Positions 12,060-23,770 of a stretch of 64,000 nucleotides of DNA are shown here, piece by piece (the stretch's first letter is position 1; each line of letters opens with the position of its first letter). The stretch is from assembly GCF_037325665.1 (NCBI RefSeq), contig NC_090253.1:37886722-37950721 (forward strand), written 5' to 3'. Under the pieces are notes generated by a model. The model did not search any database and was not told the origin of the DNA. It worked only from the letters and a program-made list of their open reading frames with translations. The position numbers and the translations under genes were made by a program. The DNA comes from Littorina saxatilis. Taxonomy: Eukaryota > Mollusca > Gastropoda > Littorinimorpha > Littorinidae.

Positions 12060-15000
12060 TGTTGCATGAGACGTTCCAAGGCTTGGTAGGTTTGAGTTTA
12101 CCCTCCGTTGTCACACAGTCTGGGTTTGGGGCTTTTCTTGTGTTTTTGTTTATTTTCCAGTGATTTTTGGTTTCTCGTTTGTTTTTCACTTGAGAAGTTA
12201 CAGGATTGTCCTGAACGTGAGATCAGCAGGAGTTCCTATGCAGAGTTCCAAGCAGTGTTATCACAGACTTTGTACATACAAAAATAATGACAAAAGCTTA
12301 TCCAAGATCATGTAAATACGGTGGCATCGCCCTTATAAAAAATCCGGACTTGTAATCCCTCCCATCACCAACTTGTACCCCTCTTTTGTTTACAAGGGGC
12401 TGCTTACCAAGATTTTCTGCTCACGTTGTTAGTATCTTTATCTCTATTATAAGACTGCTTCCTTTTCATATCCCTGATTTTCTCCCATATTTGGCAGTCT
12501 TCGTAAAAAAAAAAAGGGCGCTGTGCTAAAAATCGGCATCACAAAATCAGTTTCTCTTCATTCTCAATACTGTTTGTAACCCAGAAAGTGTGGAATTGTG
12601 CCAACATTCTCATGCTGACCTTATGTTCAGGCCTTCGTTCTGTGACCCTGTAACTTCTTTACTGCACACTTAAAAACCAGTAAAACATTTAGGACTCCTG
12701 GTAATCCCAAAACGTATTAACGGAGCAATTTTCTAGAAATGTCCAAATTCTGTTTAAAAAAAAAAATAATAATAATTTAGCGAGCAAGACATAGTCTCTT
12801 TGGTGTCATTTTCTATCTAAATCCTTGTTCCTTAAAAACTAGTTTACATGCGGATGCCCTTGGAAAAATGTCCATACCTGTGAAAAAGGTATGTTAGAAT
12901 TTCAAAGAACTCCTCGTGTATCTTATTTACTATTATAATGTCTCAGATAGTGCTGATCTCTTTAAACATTTCACATAAATTTTTATTTCATTTAATGTAG
13001 TAGTTTTCTCCTAGAAACTCCTAGTTAGTATTTTACCGTTCTTCTCTCTATATTTTATTTCTATTACATATGTATTGTACCCTGCGGCATGCATATTTGG
13101 ATTTTACTGTTCATTTATTGTTCTTTTGATTTTGAAACTTCAGCTGCTCGGCTTCTTTTATCTTGGCAACTTTATAAGTATAGCCTGCACCATTGCTTTA
13201 CTTCTTCATAGTATTTCTTTTTTCTTGCAACATGGTTTATGAAGAATTTTCAGCAGTGCGATTCTGTTGTGATTTTGTCTCGAGGAATTTTCACCACTAG
13301 CTGGATAGAAAGGATTCTGCTGATTTACACATTTTTTCTTTTTTTGTGTGTGTGCTATTGTCCTATGCAATGATACTCTGACTAATAGGAGTACATTGTG
13401 AATTATATAAGAGGATTCACCAAGCATGTGAGTGACGTCAATTCTTACTCAGTCACTCTGTTGTTATCTATTGGCAATTTTTTTCTCATCATTTTTGAGA
13501 AAAATGAAGTCTCTCAAAGACAGAAAGAGTCAGTCCAATTGTCACAGGGCTGGAACTTCACACTGATGCAGACAGGATGTAGTTTCATCCAACAGGGGAG
13601 ATAAATTTACACTAAATGAGTAATATAAAGAGAGTTAGGTCCTGACACAGTCTCATGAGTACATGTACACACATTTTTGACAGTGGTTTTGTCCTGAAAT
13701 GAGTTCTTGCACATTTATTATGAAAGCAGTTTTAGTCCGATCTAAACACAGGTTTTTCACTCTAAATTCTGAAACGTTTGGCCTAAAGGTTAACACACAC
13801 AAAAATCTAAATTGTACAACTTATAGGGCAGCAAATTAAATTGCAAATAATCGAGTATTTTCATTGTCAGGTGTACGTAGTCACTGCTCAGAAGTAAAAG
13901 GCATGATTTGTTATAAGTGTGTGTGTGTGTTTCTTTGTTTTGTTTGTTCAGTTGTTTATATTTTGTTTTGAACTTTTTGTATTCTGATGATTTATGAAAG
14001 TTTCGAAGTCTTAGGAGTAGTTCGCAGCTCATATTAACCTGTAGTGATCTAATTTTTGCTTTGATAAAAAAAGAAATGTCACTGTTGAGGAAAAGGGCCA
14101 AAAAATGTATTTCAAGTTTCTATAGCAGAAGAAGGGTGAAACTAAATGCATCAAAAACTTGTTTTGTGGTCAACAATAATTGTATTTGTAAAGAGGGACT
14201 GTAATTGTAAAGCAACCTCATAAACCAGAATATAATTACATGTACCTATGCCATTATTTGCATGCCATTGCAAAATTGATCACATCATTTTTGAGGTAAA
14301 TGATATACTGTATGTTATCACTAATGGTCAGAATTGCTTACAAGGCATGTTAGTTTCCAGTTGTTTTTTATAACAAAAATATTTATAAAAGAATAAGGAA
14401 AAGATGCAACAAACATGAAAATAGTACAAAAGAAAAAATAACAAATTTCAAAAAAGGGAGGTTCCCATGTATAGAAGTACTTGGTACTGAGGAGACATAT
14501 ATATACAGTTGGTTACTTAGTATGTTTGTGTGCTAGTTTTCAAGTATTAATTTTTGTACACTAGAATCTGAATTTAGATGGGGTTGTAGTAGTCACCGCC
14601 TTTAGTTTGGTTCCTACAAAAGCACTACCTTCCACAATGTGCCTTCCATCACATGCTGTTTAACGATTGAATAACTGTTTACCCACATTCTGAACCAAAA
14701 TTTTAAGTTGTATCAAACGGTAGCAGAAATCTGCTGGTGTCTGCAAACTGCCTGGTTGTCATATATATAATTTATTCATTTACGTCATCTCCAGTTCATG
14801 ATTGATACCACTTTCATGATTTGTTTCCACCACCTTTATACTAACTTGCTCTGTAGTTTGAAAGAGTGAATGACCAAAGCTTTTCATTTTCATTATATTT
14901 CCAGCGTGATTAGTTCTCTGATCTTTGGTCGTTCACTCACATTTGAGAATTCCCTCTCCAAGCCCTTGCCATGTCGATCCCCACCCAACTCTGATCTATT

Positions 15001-15290
15001 CATTGTTCCTCACAGAAAAGAAAAATGTATTTCATTCTGACCCTTACTGCAATCCTGAATGCTGAATGGTTAATCGAGGAACCTGTTTAGCTTTCTTTAT
15101 TAATGAATACTTGTTAAACAATTGTTAGGTTTCAAATTATATACTGGGATTGTTAAATTATGTGATGATTTTTTTTTCACTGATATTTTTGAAAAGGAAT
15201 TTGGTCATTCATTCTTTGATTGTATGTGATCAGAAGCACTAAGATGCACTAGGCGACGCTATTTGCTTTACCCGCAATAAGACGCTATTA
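12060..15290. other. Non-coding stretch, no gene seen
   Basis: AT-rich sequence, many short runs of A or T, a (GT)n patch at about 13917-13930. No domain-bearing frame and no element border was recognised. Confidence 0.45.
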
Positions 15291-15306
15291 CTGCTGTGCT
15301 TTGCAG

Positions 15307-15326
15307 ATTATCCCGGGTTCTTTTGA
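15307..15326 (+). CDS. Candidate alternative SERCA C-terminal exon A
   Basis: The acceptor GTGCTTTGCAG ends at 15306. Joining the SERCA donor at 4931 (phase 1, leaving G) to 15307 gives the tail D-YPGFF and then TGA after ...KFVARKFAD. The phase fits, and short hydrophilic tails are known for other SERCA isoforms, but a 6-residue match in frame can occur by chance. A serine-rich frame from 15296 to 15478 overlaps in another phase. Confidence 0.2.
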
Positions 15327-15480
15327 GGACATCACCAATGTCGCCTCTGCTGTCTGCCGGTACTACCACTACTGCCACATCTCCATCTCTCTCCGCACTA
15401 CCTCTGCGCTCCTCCTCCTCCTCTTCTGTTCAGTGCTCCCATAAAGAAAGCAGCGATATTGAGATCAGAGACAGCTAACT

Positions 15481-15690
15481 AGAACCAGCACAGAGTGACA
15501 CTAGATTCGTTTACCTAGTGTCGATACTCTTAATTCTGGAGCCAGAATGAGCTTGGATGTGCGATGGCTTCTGGTTTTGAACCAGTCTAGTTCCGTTGTC
15601 AGTTTTGTTCTGGTCTCATATGAGAATTGTTTCCAAATTGGAAGGGATATCGGACACTAGGTTAACACTTTTCCTCCGTGCTGGTTCCTT
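15481..15690. mobile_element. Small MITE with GAACCAGCAC ends
   Basis: The left arm AGAACCAGCACAGAGTGACA... and the right arm (inverted: GGAACCAGCACGGAGGAAAA) both continue into a CCTAGTGTC word, giving imperfect inverted arms of about 48 bases in a 210-bp unit. No coding capacity. Confidence 0.55.
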
Positions 15691-15699
15691 TATAGGGTG

Positions 15700-16940
15700 C
15701 TGGCGCCTTGTAGTGGCGCTTGCTACAGGCCCAGCCCACTAACTTTATCACTTAATAATCGCGCTGACACAAGTGCAATGGACCAAGTTTGTACCTTGAG
15801 CTGTTAAAACCTTTTTTTAATTTTTTTTTTAAGAAATTACATGATCTGCACCCACCCCTTCCCTAATCAGTAATGCAGCCAGACTTATGCACATTTTGTG
15901 CAGCCAAGTAGGTGAACTTTTAAAGTCATTTCAGGGCTCCACAAAGCAGTACTAGGTATGAATTTGTATCAAATACACTTCCAACCTTTTACTACCAAAC
16001 ATTAAAAAAAATTGTTTTGTGCAGTTACTGTATGTGACAAGGTATTTAGTGCTTAGCTCCCTAACTTACAATGGCAATAAAGGTAAGTTTTGAAGAATAC
16101 AATGTTTCAAAAAATAATGTCAACACCCACGCTGTACTATCAAATGTCCGTATTCTTTGGCACAGAAATGGCCACCCTTCTAGAACTCTTGTTACATTAC
16201 TTCAAATGTTCAATTGAAGACGTGACATGGTAGGTTTAATATTTTAAATTTCAGCTGCAAGCTAATCAAAGTCTCCTGCAAGAAAATGACATCAGTAGGG
16301 AAAAGAATTTTAAAAAAATTAGATATCAATTAGAGACTGTGCTCCCCATTTTAAAGTATTCTCAGTGTCAACTTTGTAATATAAGGGAAAACAAAGCAGA
16401 ACCACACGTCACCTTGTTTCACGCAAGATGCAGTTAATGCAATCGGTCAAAATAATCTGTTCAGTCAAATTAACACCAAGTCTCACCTGGTTTTTATTTA
16501 TTTTTATACATACTGCAAACATTTATTTTTGTAACATCTTTTCAGCAAAATGTTTCAAGCCATGTTCTGATCAGTTGATTCAAATGCTTTTGCAAAGTCT
16601 AGAAATACAAAATCTTGTTTATCATTCAGGTATCTATTCTCTACAGGAGATAATAATCTAAACATCTAATAATAATTCTTACTGATGTGGCCTGATACTC
16701 TCAAACACTATTATCATGTTTAGAAACCTGATGTAAATAACTAAACTTTTACTGTGAGAAAGTGTGTGCCCATGTGTATGAAATAATAGTACTGTAAACC
16801 AGAGCATGCAGTGTATACTATTCAACGAGCATCTTAAAGTATTCTATGAGTTTATTTAAAGACTTTTGTTTAATTACGTGTAAAGATTTGTGTTTCTTGT
16901 TTGATATTCAACTTCACCGGAATCCAGCAATTTTAAAAAC
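15700..16940. other. Non-coding stretch, no gene seen
   Basis: AT-rich and without recognisable exon, RNA gene or element border. The frame at 16428-16661 has no domain resemblance. Confidence 0.4.
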
Positions 16941-16949
16941 ATTTTTAAA

Positions 16950-17441
16950 TATGGCCTTTGCCATTAAAAACGCGACACACGATCGACGGAGGTTTTTATG
17001 TTACTGGTTATAGCAAGCACCTGTGGTTTAGACTTCGTCAAAAACAAAAAAAACTGCACGGAAAACTCATGCAAGAAGACACATAAAACACGTGGCGTTT
17101 CATTGAGTACAAAATTAAAACGAAACAGCTGGAGTTATGAATGGGTTATAGTGTCGAGAACTGCACGTGTTTTCCATTATCGGTACTTACAGCTTCAAAT
17201 CAACACAAGTTGTGGCCGAAGCAACCGACAGTGGTATTGACAGTAATAAAGGTCACGGGTTTTGAGTGAATGAAACGTTTTACTGAATTAAACGCCACGT
17301 GTTATATACGCGTCTTCTGACATGAGTTTTCCGTGCACGTTTTTTGTTTTTGACGATGTCTAAACCACAGGTGCTTGCTATAACAAGTAACATAAAAACC
17401 GCCGTAGATCGTTTGTCGCGTTTTTAATGGCAAAGGCTATA
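16950..17441. mobile_element. MITE with ~160-bp inverted arms
   Basis: The left arm starts TATGGCCTTTGCCATTAAAA and the right arm ends in its complement, TTTTAATGGCAAAGGCTATA. Both arms share GCAAGCACCTGTGGTTTAGA and the CACGTG-containing inner part. The outermost bases are TA on each side, as for a TA target duplication. The centre is about 165 bp with no transposase. Confidence 0.75.
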
Positions 17442-18184
17442 GATAGAGGTTCCTCTGAATTTGAGCCTATTTATATAGCTTTGTTGACTACAGCAGTTAC
17501 CTTAGCCAATTCCCCACTCCCAGTAATTTTTTGTTTTGTTATTGGTTTTTGTTTTAGTTTTTTTGGTAAGACTTTAGATTTGATTTCAAACTCCAGATAC
17601 TGGCTTGGTCCACTGCAGTGACGTCATACGGCTCTGCGCGCGTAGTCTGCATGACGTCACGTAGATTGCATGTCATCAAATAGTAGAACACTAGTCGCCT
17701 GTTTTATCTATGAAAAATGCTCGTGGTTAATTTGTTCTGTTCTGTCAAATATAAGCTTTACTTATTGTGGCTTTTGTTTTGTAGCTTATTGAATTTTCAT
17801 TTCAGTTAATTAAATACAGACAGCTAAAAATTTCAAAATGCAAAATGTGCATACCCGTTGTACAGACAAACGCAAACAACATTACCTGAAGATAGATATG
17901 GTTTCTAATAGAAACAGGTTATATGTACGATATGATTTTATATATAAACATGGTAAATTACCTTTAAAGTTAGAACTAGTGTTGGTATGGTAAGATTAAG
18001 GTTATGATCGATGCTGGTGCCATTGTTACCAGGGTTAAAACAAGATTGGTTTGAATTTATGAAATCCGGGTTGTTTATTACCAATGTTGTTTATGATTTG
18101 ATTCTCTCTCTCGTCTTTGGATTCCTTTGTGGGTACAATACTTGGTTCTGGAAAAAGAACTGTCTTTTCTCTCTCTCTCTCTCT

Positions 18185-18234
18185 CTACTCCATTACCCTC
18201 GAAAAATAAAGTTGGTTGGTTGGTTGGTTGGTTG

Positions 18235-18236
<2 letters not shown>
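18185..18236 (+). mobile_element. LINE 3' tail remnant with (TTGG)n
   Basis: ACCCTCGAAAAATAAAG followed by (TTGG)6 matches in layout the 3' end of the LINE at 28701-29610 (ACCCTCGAAAAATACAA then (TTTGA)n). It is immediately followed by a long (CT)n tract. Confidence 0.5.

Positions 18237-18324
<88 letters not shown>
18237..18324. repeat. (CT)n microsatellite, 88 bp
   Basis: Uninterrupted CT dinucleotides between the LINE tail remnant and a short CA-rich stretch that leads to the left end of the DIRS element. Confidence 0.95.
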
Positions 18325-18327
<3 letters not shown>

Positions 18328-19132
18328 AACACATACACACACACAAAGTGAGCTACATATGATTTTATCTCCCACAATTCCGAGAGGAATGGGTCACGTG
18401 AGATAGAACGCGGGAATACGTCACTGAACGAATGGTTTCCGTCCTGTGAAGACGTGTGTTGGTGCACTGTCTCTCTTGCTTTGCTTTCATTTTCCTCTAA
18501 CCTTTCTCTGTACAAGTTTTAGTTGTAGGTTAGTTGAAGTGTATTGACTATTTTGATTGTTTATCATTGTGTCAACTTGCAAGGTAAGGAAACAGTTTGG
18601 AGTTTTCGGTGTTTGTTGGTTTTTTGAACCGGGAACTTGTTGTTTCGCGTATGAATTTTATTCGTCGAAGCTAATTACACATGGAAATGTTAGGCGTCAG
18701 TCGGCGCGTTCATTGTTTTTGCAGGTGTGACCTACTATATTTGGGTCAGTTGGGATCGTTACTTGTTTTTGCACGTGTGACCTAAGGTCAGTCGGAATTG
18801 TGACTTGTTTTGGTAGGATGACATATTATTTTGGCTACGGAAATGAAGTACACGTTTGCTGACACAGTCAGTCACGATTTGCTGACATAGTCAGTCACGA
18901 TTTGCTGAAGCAGCCTCTTTGTTTTTTCAGCAGCTGTCTCGATTACAGCAATTACTATCGCCTGAGGCGAACTATGGGCCACAGAAGGTCCGCTGTGCTA
19001 AGGCTGGGCACTAATCCATTGAAGATTTGAAAATCTTTGCAGTGGATTTTAAATTGTTTTCATACTGTAACGGGTGCGCTTGCTCGTCCGCAGGAATCAA
19101 TATAACTTTTTCGTGTGGGTTTTGTTCGGAAT

Positions 19133-20299
19133 ATGGCGGACTCGGGAGGTGGTGAATGTGCTGCTGGCGGGAAGAAAACCGGCAAGAAACCGGCGAAAGC
19201 ACAACCTTCTGAAGTGATACCGTCAGAAAAGACGGGAGTTGATAAGTCTCTTTCAATAGAGAAGAGCTCGTCTGGCCCACGTGATTGTGAAGTTACTCTG
19301 AAAATAGACAAAATTTTGGAGACAATGACTGCCTTGTCTGGCAGACTATCTGATTTGGAGAAAGTTGGTAAACTTAATGCGACGCCTGTTGCTTCAACAT
19401 CGCGTGGAACCGAGTCGCATGGAACCGAAAGCAGTTCGGCGCAAGAGTCGCAAGCGGATGGAGAAGACGGTGCTTCGGTTAGATTTGCTCATGAGCAGTT
19501 CGAAAATGAGTTTGATTCGGCTGAAGACACGGATGTTGCTTCGGACAATGATTTTGACGCAGGCATAGTAGTGGATACAGTTGGCGAGGGGATTCATCCA
19601 TCTCTGGCAGATCGTTTTGAGGAAGGACTTCTTCTTCCATCAGATCGGGCACGTGTGCGAGACACTCTTCAGAACTATCCGCGGCCCAAAAATGTCACGT
19701 CGCTTCGAACGCCGACTCTCAATCGTGAATTAGATGGCAAACTGTTAGACAAGTTCGCAAAGAAACGAGACTCGAACCTGTCCTTTGTTCAGGAACAAGT
19801 AGGTTGTACACTGAAAATTATCGCTCAGCTTATGTCCGACCTCAAAGAAAAACCAGCAAGTCGGAAGTTGAGTGAGCGTGACAGCTTTAGCAAACTGGCC
19901 GATGCGGCTCGACTTCTTATGGCTTCACACAAGGACCTGTCACAAGTGCGGCGCGAAGCACTCAGGCCGACACTTAGCCAAGACTGCAGGGCCTTATGCA
20001 ATGCGCAGCTAAATTTCAAACTGACGTCTAACGAGTTTTTGTTTGGGGAGGATCTAGCGAAAAGGGTCGACGATGCAGTGAAGAACAGGAAATTATCATC
20101 CACACTGTCACAGCCCCTTTCAAAAAACGCCACCAGAGGTCGTCAGTTCTACCAAGGGCGACCTCGACAACAGTTTCAGCAGAGACAACAGTACCAGCAG
20201 AGAAGAGGTGTCTCCAACCGACAGACAGGACACAAATTCTCTCCCAAGTTCCACTCCCAACAGAGCGGGATTCCCTCCAAGAAAACAAAACGGGATTAG
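19133..20299 (+). CDS. DIRS ORF1, gag-like protein
   Basis: A frame of about 390 residues, with the likely start at MADSGGGECA (an earlier in-frame ATG is at 19115). It has an acidic middle and a C-terminal stretch rich in Q, R and Y (GRPRQQFQQRQQYQQRR), the kind of basic tail that binds nucleic acid in DIRS gag-like proteins. There is no zinc knuckle. It precedes the RT frame by about 60 bases. Confidence 0.7.
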   Translation: MADSGGGECAAGGKKTGKKPAKAQPSEVIPSEKTGVDKSLSIEKSSSGPRDCEVTLKIDKILETMTALSGRLSDLEKVGKLNATPVASTSRGTESHGTESSSAQESQADGEDGASVRFAHEQFENEFDSAEDTDVASDNDFDAGIVVDTVGEGIHPSLADRFEEGLLLPSDRARVRDTLQNYPRPKNVTSLRTPTLNRELDGKLLDKFAKKRDSNLSFVQEQVGCTLKIIAQLMSDLKEKPASRKLSERDSFSKLADAARLLMASHKDLSQVRREALRPTLSQDCRALCNAQLNFKLTSNEFLFGEDLAKRVDDAVKNRKLSSTLSQPLSKNATRGRQFYQGRPRQQFQQRQQYQQRRGVSNRQTGHKFSPKFHSQQSGIPSKKTKRD

Positions 20300-20358
20300 A
20301 ATCTGATATTTGTGCGCCAGCGGTTTCTATTTTTAGGGAACAGGTCAGTTCAAATTTT

Positions 20359-22398
20359 GTGAATACTCCTGAGAACTTTCATAGTGGAAAAGTTGCTGAT
20401 CATTTGAATAGTTGGAGACAGTTAACCTCTGATAGATGGATCCTTCAGCAAGTCGCAGGAATTGAAATTGAATTTATGATCACTGGTGAACACATTCCAG
20501 ACAGGAAAGAAATTAGATTTTCTTCTTCCGAGGATGAGCTAGTGGTTAATGAGGTAGCGAAGTTAGTGGAGAAACAGATTGTTCAAGAGGTGGATCAACG
20601 GCCAGATCAACTTTTATCCAGTATTTTCTTGCGTCAGAAAAAAGATGGTAGTCAAAGGGTGATTTTAAACCTAAAAAATTTGAATCAGACAATTGAAAAG
20701 ATTCACTTCAAGATGGATACATTAAAAAACGCAGTGTCATTAATGAAAAAAGATTGCTTTTTTGCCTCAGTTGATCTAAAAGATGCATATTTCTCCATAC
20801 GCATCGCTCACAAGTTCAGAAAATATTTCAGATTTCAGTTTCATGGCAAAACTTTTGAGTTCCTGGCTCTTCCACAGGGATATCGTGATTCTCCCCGCAT
20901 TTTCACGAAACTACTAAAGCCTGTATTGGCCCACTTACGTTTATCTGGCCATACCCTTCTGATATACATTGATGATACCCTTTTGCAAGGAGACACTTTT
21001 GAAGAATGCCAGGCAGCAGTGTTAGATACATGTGCTTTGTTGGATCGTTTGGGCTTTACTGTGCATCCTGTGAAGTCGGTATTTACACCTACTCAATGCA
21101 TTGAGTTTTTAGGGTTTCAGCTTGATTCTCAGAACATGTTAGTTTCTCTGACCCCCCGGACAGTTGATAAAATTCGTACTAAGTGCGCTGATTTGGCTGG
21201 AAGAAAGAAATGTACAATTAGGCAGTTGGCTGAAGTTATCGGATATTTAGTGGCTGCCCAACCGGGTGTTTGGATTGCACCTCTCTTTTTTAAACGATTA
21301 GAGATCGCAAAAAATGAAGCCCTTGCTGTTAGGAAAGGTGACTTTGATGCAGAACTTGTGGTTTCAGAACAAGTTCGTTCAGACCTTCTCTGGTGGATTG
21401 ATAATGTAAAGCAATATCCTTCCCCTGTTAGCAGAGGCATACCTACTGTAATAGTAAAATCAGATGCTTCGAAAATAGGGTGGGGGGCGGAGTGTCAGGG
21501 TAGCACCACAGGTGGAATGTGGACCAAGGAAGAAGCTTTTGAACATATTAACTGTTTGGAACTTAAAGCAGCTTATTTTGCCTTGAAATCCCTTTGCAGG
21601 GGATTATGTCACTCTTACATTCAGTTACTTACAGACAATAGCACCACTGTTGCTTGTATTAATAACATGGGCAGCACAAAAGTTTTGTGCAACGACATTG
21701 CCAGAGACATTTGGTTGTGGTGCTTATCACATAGTAATTGTGTAACAGCAACACACTTACCGGGTTGCCTAAATATAGAGGCAGATGCAGAATCCCGTGT
21801 AGATAGACACAACATTGAATGGCATTTGGACACACAAGTGTTTGCAGAAGTCATCAATCGGTTTGGTCTCTGTGATGTAGACTTATTTGCTTCTCGTGTT
21901 AACGCACAGTTAAGAAAGTATGTTTCATGGAAACCTGACCCAGATGCATTTGCCATTGATGCATTTTCCTTAGACTGGTCATTGTTCAAGGCGTTTTGTT
22001 TTCCGCCTTTCAGTCTCATTCCAAGAGTGCTCCAAAGGATAGAAGTCTTAGAGGCGGAGTGTGTGCTGGTGGTGCCATTATGGACAACGCAAGTGTGGTT
22101 CACGAAACTGTTGCGTCTACTAGTAGAACTGCCGGTCATGTTGCCCCGAAAAGAAAACTTACTCAGTCATCCACTGACAGGGGAGCACCATCCACTACTG
22201 AAGAAGATGAAACTAGTAGCATGTTCCTTGTCCGGACAGCCCTCCAGAAACAGGGAATTCAGGATGAAGCAACAGACATTATCATGTCAGCCTGGAGAGA
22301 GGGTACGAAGCGTAACTACGAGTCATATTTCAAACGCTGGCTTCAGCATTGCCTTGAACGGGATAGAGATCCCTTTTGTGCCTCTCCACATGAGTTGA
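20359..22398 (+). CDS. DIRS reverse transcriptase / RNase H
   Basis: A 679-residue frame. RT blocks include RVILNLKNLNQTI, FASVDLKDAYFSI, the LPQGYRDSPRIF block and LLIYIDDTLLQGD (catalytic YIDD). Further on come RNase H-like motifs (VKSDASKIGWGAE, INCLELKAAYFAL, LLTDNSTTVACIN) and the DLFASRVNAQ/SWKPDPDAFAIDAF block typical of DIRS and Ngaro polyproteins. Its 3' end overlaps the recombinase frame, a usual DIRS arrangement. Confidence 0.9.
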   Translation: MNTPENFHSGKVADHLNSWRQLTSDRWILQQVAGIEIEFMITGEHIPDRKEIRFSSSEDELVVNEVAKLVEKQIVQEVDQRPDQLLSSIFLRQKKDGSQRVILNLKNLNQTIEKIHFKMDTLKNAVSLMKKDCFFASVDLKDAYFSIRIAHKFRKYFRFQFHGKTFEFLALPQGYRDSPRIFTKLLKPVLAHLRLSGHTLLIYIDDTLLQGDTFEECQAAVLDTCALLDRLGFTVHPVKSVFTPTQCIEFLGFQLDSQNMLVSLTPRTVDKIRTKCADLAGRKKCTIRQLAEVIGYLVAAQPGVWIAPLFFKRLEIAKNEALAVRKGDFDAELVVSEQVRSDLLWWIDNVKQYPSPVSRGIPTVIVKSDASKIGWGAECQGSTTGGMWTKEEAFEHINCLELKAAYFALKSLCRGLCHSYIQLLTDNSTTVACINNMGSTKVLCNDIARDIWLWCLSHSNCVTATHLPGCLNIEADAESRVDRHNIEWHLDTQVFAEVINRFGLCDVDLFASRVNAQLRKYVSWKPDPDAFAIDAFSLDWSLFKAFCFPPFSLIPRVLQRIEVLEAECVLVVPLWTTQVWFTKLLRLLVELPVMLPRKENLLSHPLTGEHHPLLKKMKLVACSLSGQPSRNREFRMKQQTLSCQPGERVRSVTTSHISNAGFSIALNGIEIPFVPLHMS

Positions 22399-23183
22399 TA
22401 AGGTTTTTAACGAAACTGTTCCAAGAAGGCAAAGGATACAGCAGTTTGAACATGGCACGAAGCGCTGTTTCCGCATTGTCCCTTCAGGATAATTGTTCAG
22501 TGGGTTGTCATCCACTGGTGAAGAAGTTTTTGAAAGGAGCTTTCAACAGACGGCCAGCTTTGCCCCGTACTTGTGTGACCTGGGACGCTAATCTAGTGCT
22601 AAATTTTTTAAAAGAATGGTCACCGGCAAAATTTTTATCGCTGGCGCAATTGACGCTTAAAACTGTGCTGTTGTGCTTGTTGGTCTCTAGTCAAAGGGGA
22701 CAGGCGATTTGGTTGATGGACTTGCGTAACATGAGTTGGACAAAGGAAGATGTACGATGTAGGTTTGGGGATTTGCTCAAAACTTCTGGCCCAAACAAAC
22801 ATCAGAATGAAGTGGTATTTTGTGCTTTTCCGTCTGATTTGGCAATTTGTGTTGTACATTATTTGAAACAATATGTCAAAAGAACTCGTGCATTTAGAGG
22901 AACGGAAACGAGACTCTTTATCAGTTGGACAGCCCCTCACAAAGCGGTGTCGAGAGATACTATCCGTCGATGGACAAAGATTGGATTACAAAAAGCGGGT
23001 ATTGACATGACAATATTTACGCCGCATTCAACTCGTTCCGCTGCATCTAGTAAAGCTGCAAGTAAAATTCCTCTGGCAACCATTCTGAAGACTGTTGGTT
23101 GGCGTCGGGCTAACACCTTCACAACTTTTTACAAGAAACCAGTGGACAGTGGGAGGAGTTTTGGACAGGCTGTTCTGTCATGA
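21996..23183 (+). CDS. DIRS tyrosine recombinase
   Basis: A 395-residue frame overlapping the RT frame. The core-binding part (YESYFKRWLQHCLERDRDPF) is followed by the catalytic part: an arginine in SSQRGQAIWLMDL, the HSTR box and a tyrosine in FTTFYKKP, i.e. the R-H-x-x-R-Y set of phage-integrase-type recombinases. In DIRS elements this enzyme integrates the circular DNA copy. Confidence 0.9.
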   Translation: MFSAFQSHSKSAPKDRSLRGGVCAGGAIMDNASVVHETVASTSRTAGHVAPKRKLTQSSTDRGAPSTTEEDETSSMFLVRTALQKQGIQDEATDIIMSAWREGTKRNYESYFKRWLQHCLERDRDPFCASPHELIRFLTKLFQEGKGYSSLNMARSAVSALSLQDNCSVGCHPLVKKFLKGAFNRRPALPRTCVTWDANLVLNFLKEWSPAKFLSLAQLTLKTVLLCLLVSSQRGQAIWLMDLRNMSWTKEDVRCRFGDLLKTSGPNKHQNEVVFCAFPSDLAICVVHYLKQYVKRTRAFRGTETRLFISWTAPHKAVSRDTIRRWTKIGLQKAGIDMTIFTPHSTRSAASSKAASKIPLATILKTVGWRRANTFTTFYKKPVDSGRSFGQAVLS

Positions 23184-23600
23184 AGAATTGGGGTAGGTTT
23201 ATATGTATTTCAATTCATCGACAGTGCTAGGGTGTAAATGTTGCAGACTTTAAAGTCTCACGTGACCCATTCCTCTCGGAATTGTGGGAGATAAAATTAC
23301 ATAATTATGACGAGCTTACCTGAGTAAGTGAAGTCTAATTGTGGTTTTATCGACCACAATGTAGAGAGGAAAGGGATTACGTGCCTCGCCCTAAGTTGTC
23401 TTCAGAGTTATACTGATAACCGTTTTCCCTCCCTATCCCTTTCCTCTCTCTTTCTCTTTTTTCTGCACCATTTACACGTCGTTAAACAGTGACGTATTCC
23501 CGCGTTCTATCTCACGTAATCCCTTTCCTCTCTACATTGTGGTCGATAAAACCACAATTAGACTTCACTTACTCAGGTAAGCTCGTCATAATTATGTAAT

Positions 23601-23770
23601 TTGTTTACAACCTTGATTTTTATCTTTAGAATGTTTGGGGGGAGAGAAAATAATGGGACAAGGGTTTGATAACAAAAACAGTGCTGTTACTAAAACAAAT
23701 AAGCATGGCAAATACAAAAACAAAACAAAACAAAAAAAACACAAATAAGCAAACAAATGAAAAAATGATT
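23601..23770. other. AT-rich spacer
   Basis: A short stretch between the DIRS right end and the second TCAAGGTCA-rich repeat. Contains A-rich runs with CAAAA words. Nothing else seen. Confidence 0.4.

Larger units (their letters stand above)
18359..23600 (+). mobile_element. DIRS-type tyrosine-recombinase retrotransposon
   Basis: Three long frames in DIRS order (gag-like, RT/RNase H, tyrosine recombinase) lie between inverted ends. The left end GATTTTATCTCCCACAATTC recurs inverted at about 23260-23300. A word from the left end (CGCGGGAATACGTCACTG) recurs inverted near 23490-23508, as expected of the internal complementary region. Beyond it, 23304-23388 and 23517-23600 form a second inverted pair of a related but different end sequence. 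The right border is therefore uncertain and could include the end of a second, related element. DIRS elements replicate through a circular intermediate joined by their recombinase and leave no target duplication. It looks whole, with no break seen in the three frames, so the insertion may be young. Confidence 0.85.

Noticed and set aside
18078-18515. Ser/Leu or Arg/Glu repeat proteins over CT tracts (also near 28434-28893 and 39290-39605)
   Set aside because: Direct translations of (CT)n and (CA)n microsatellites.
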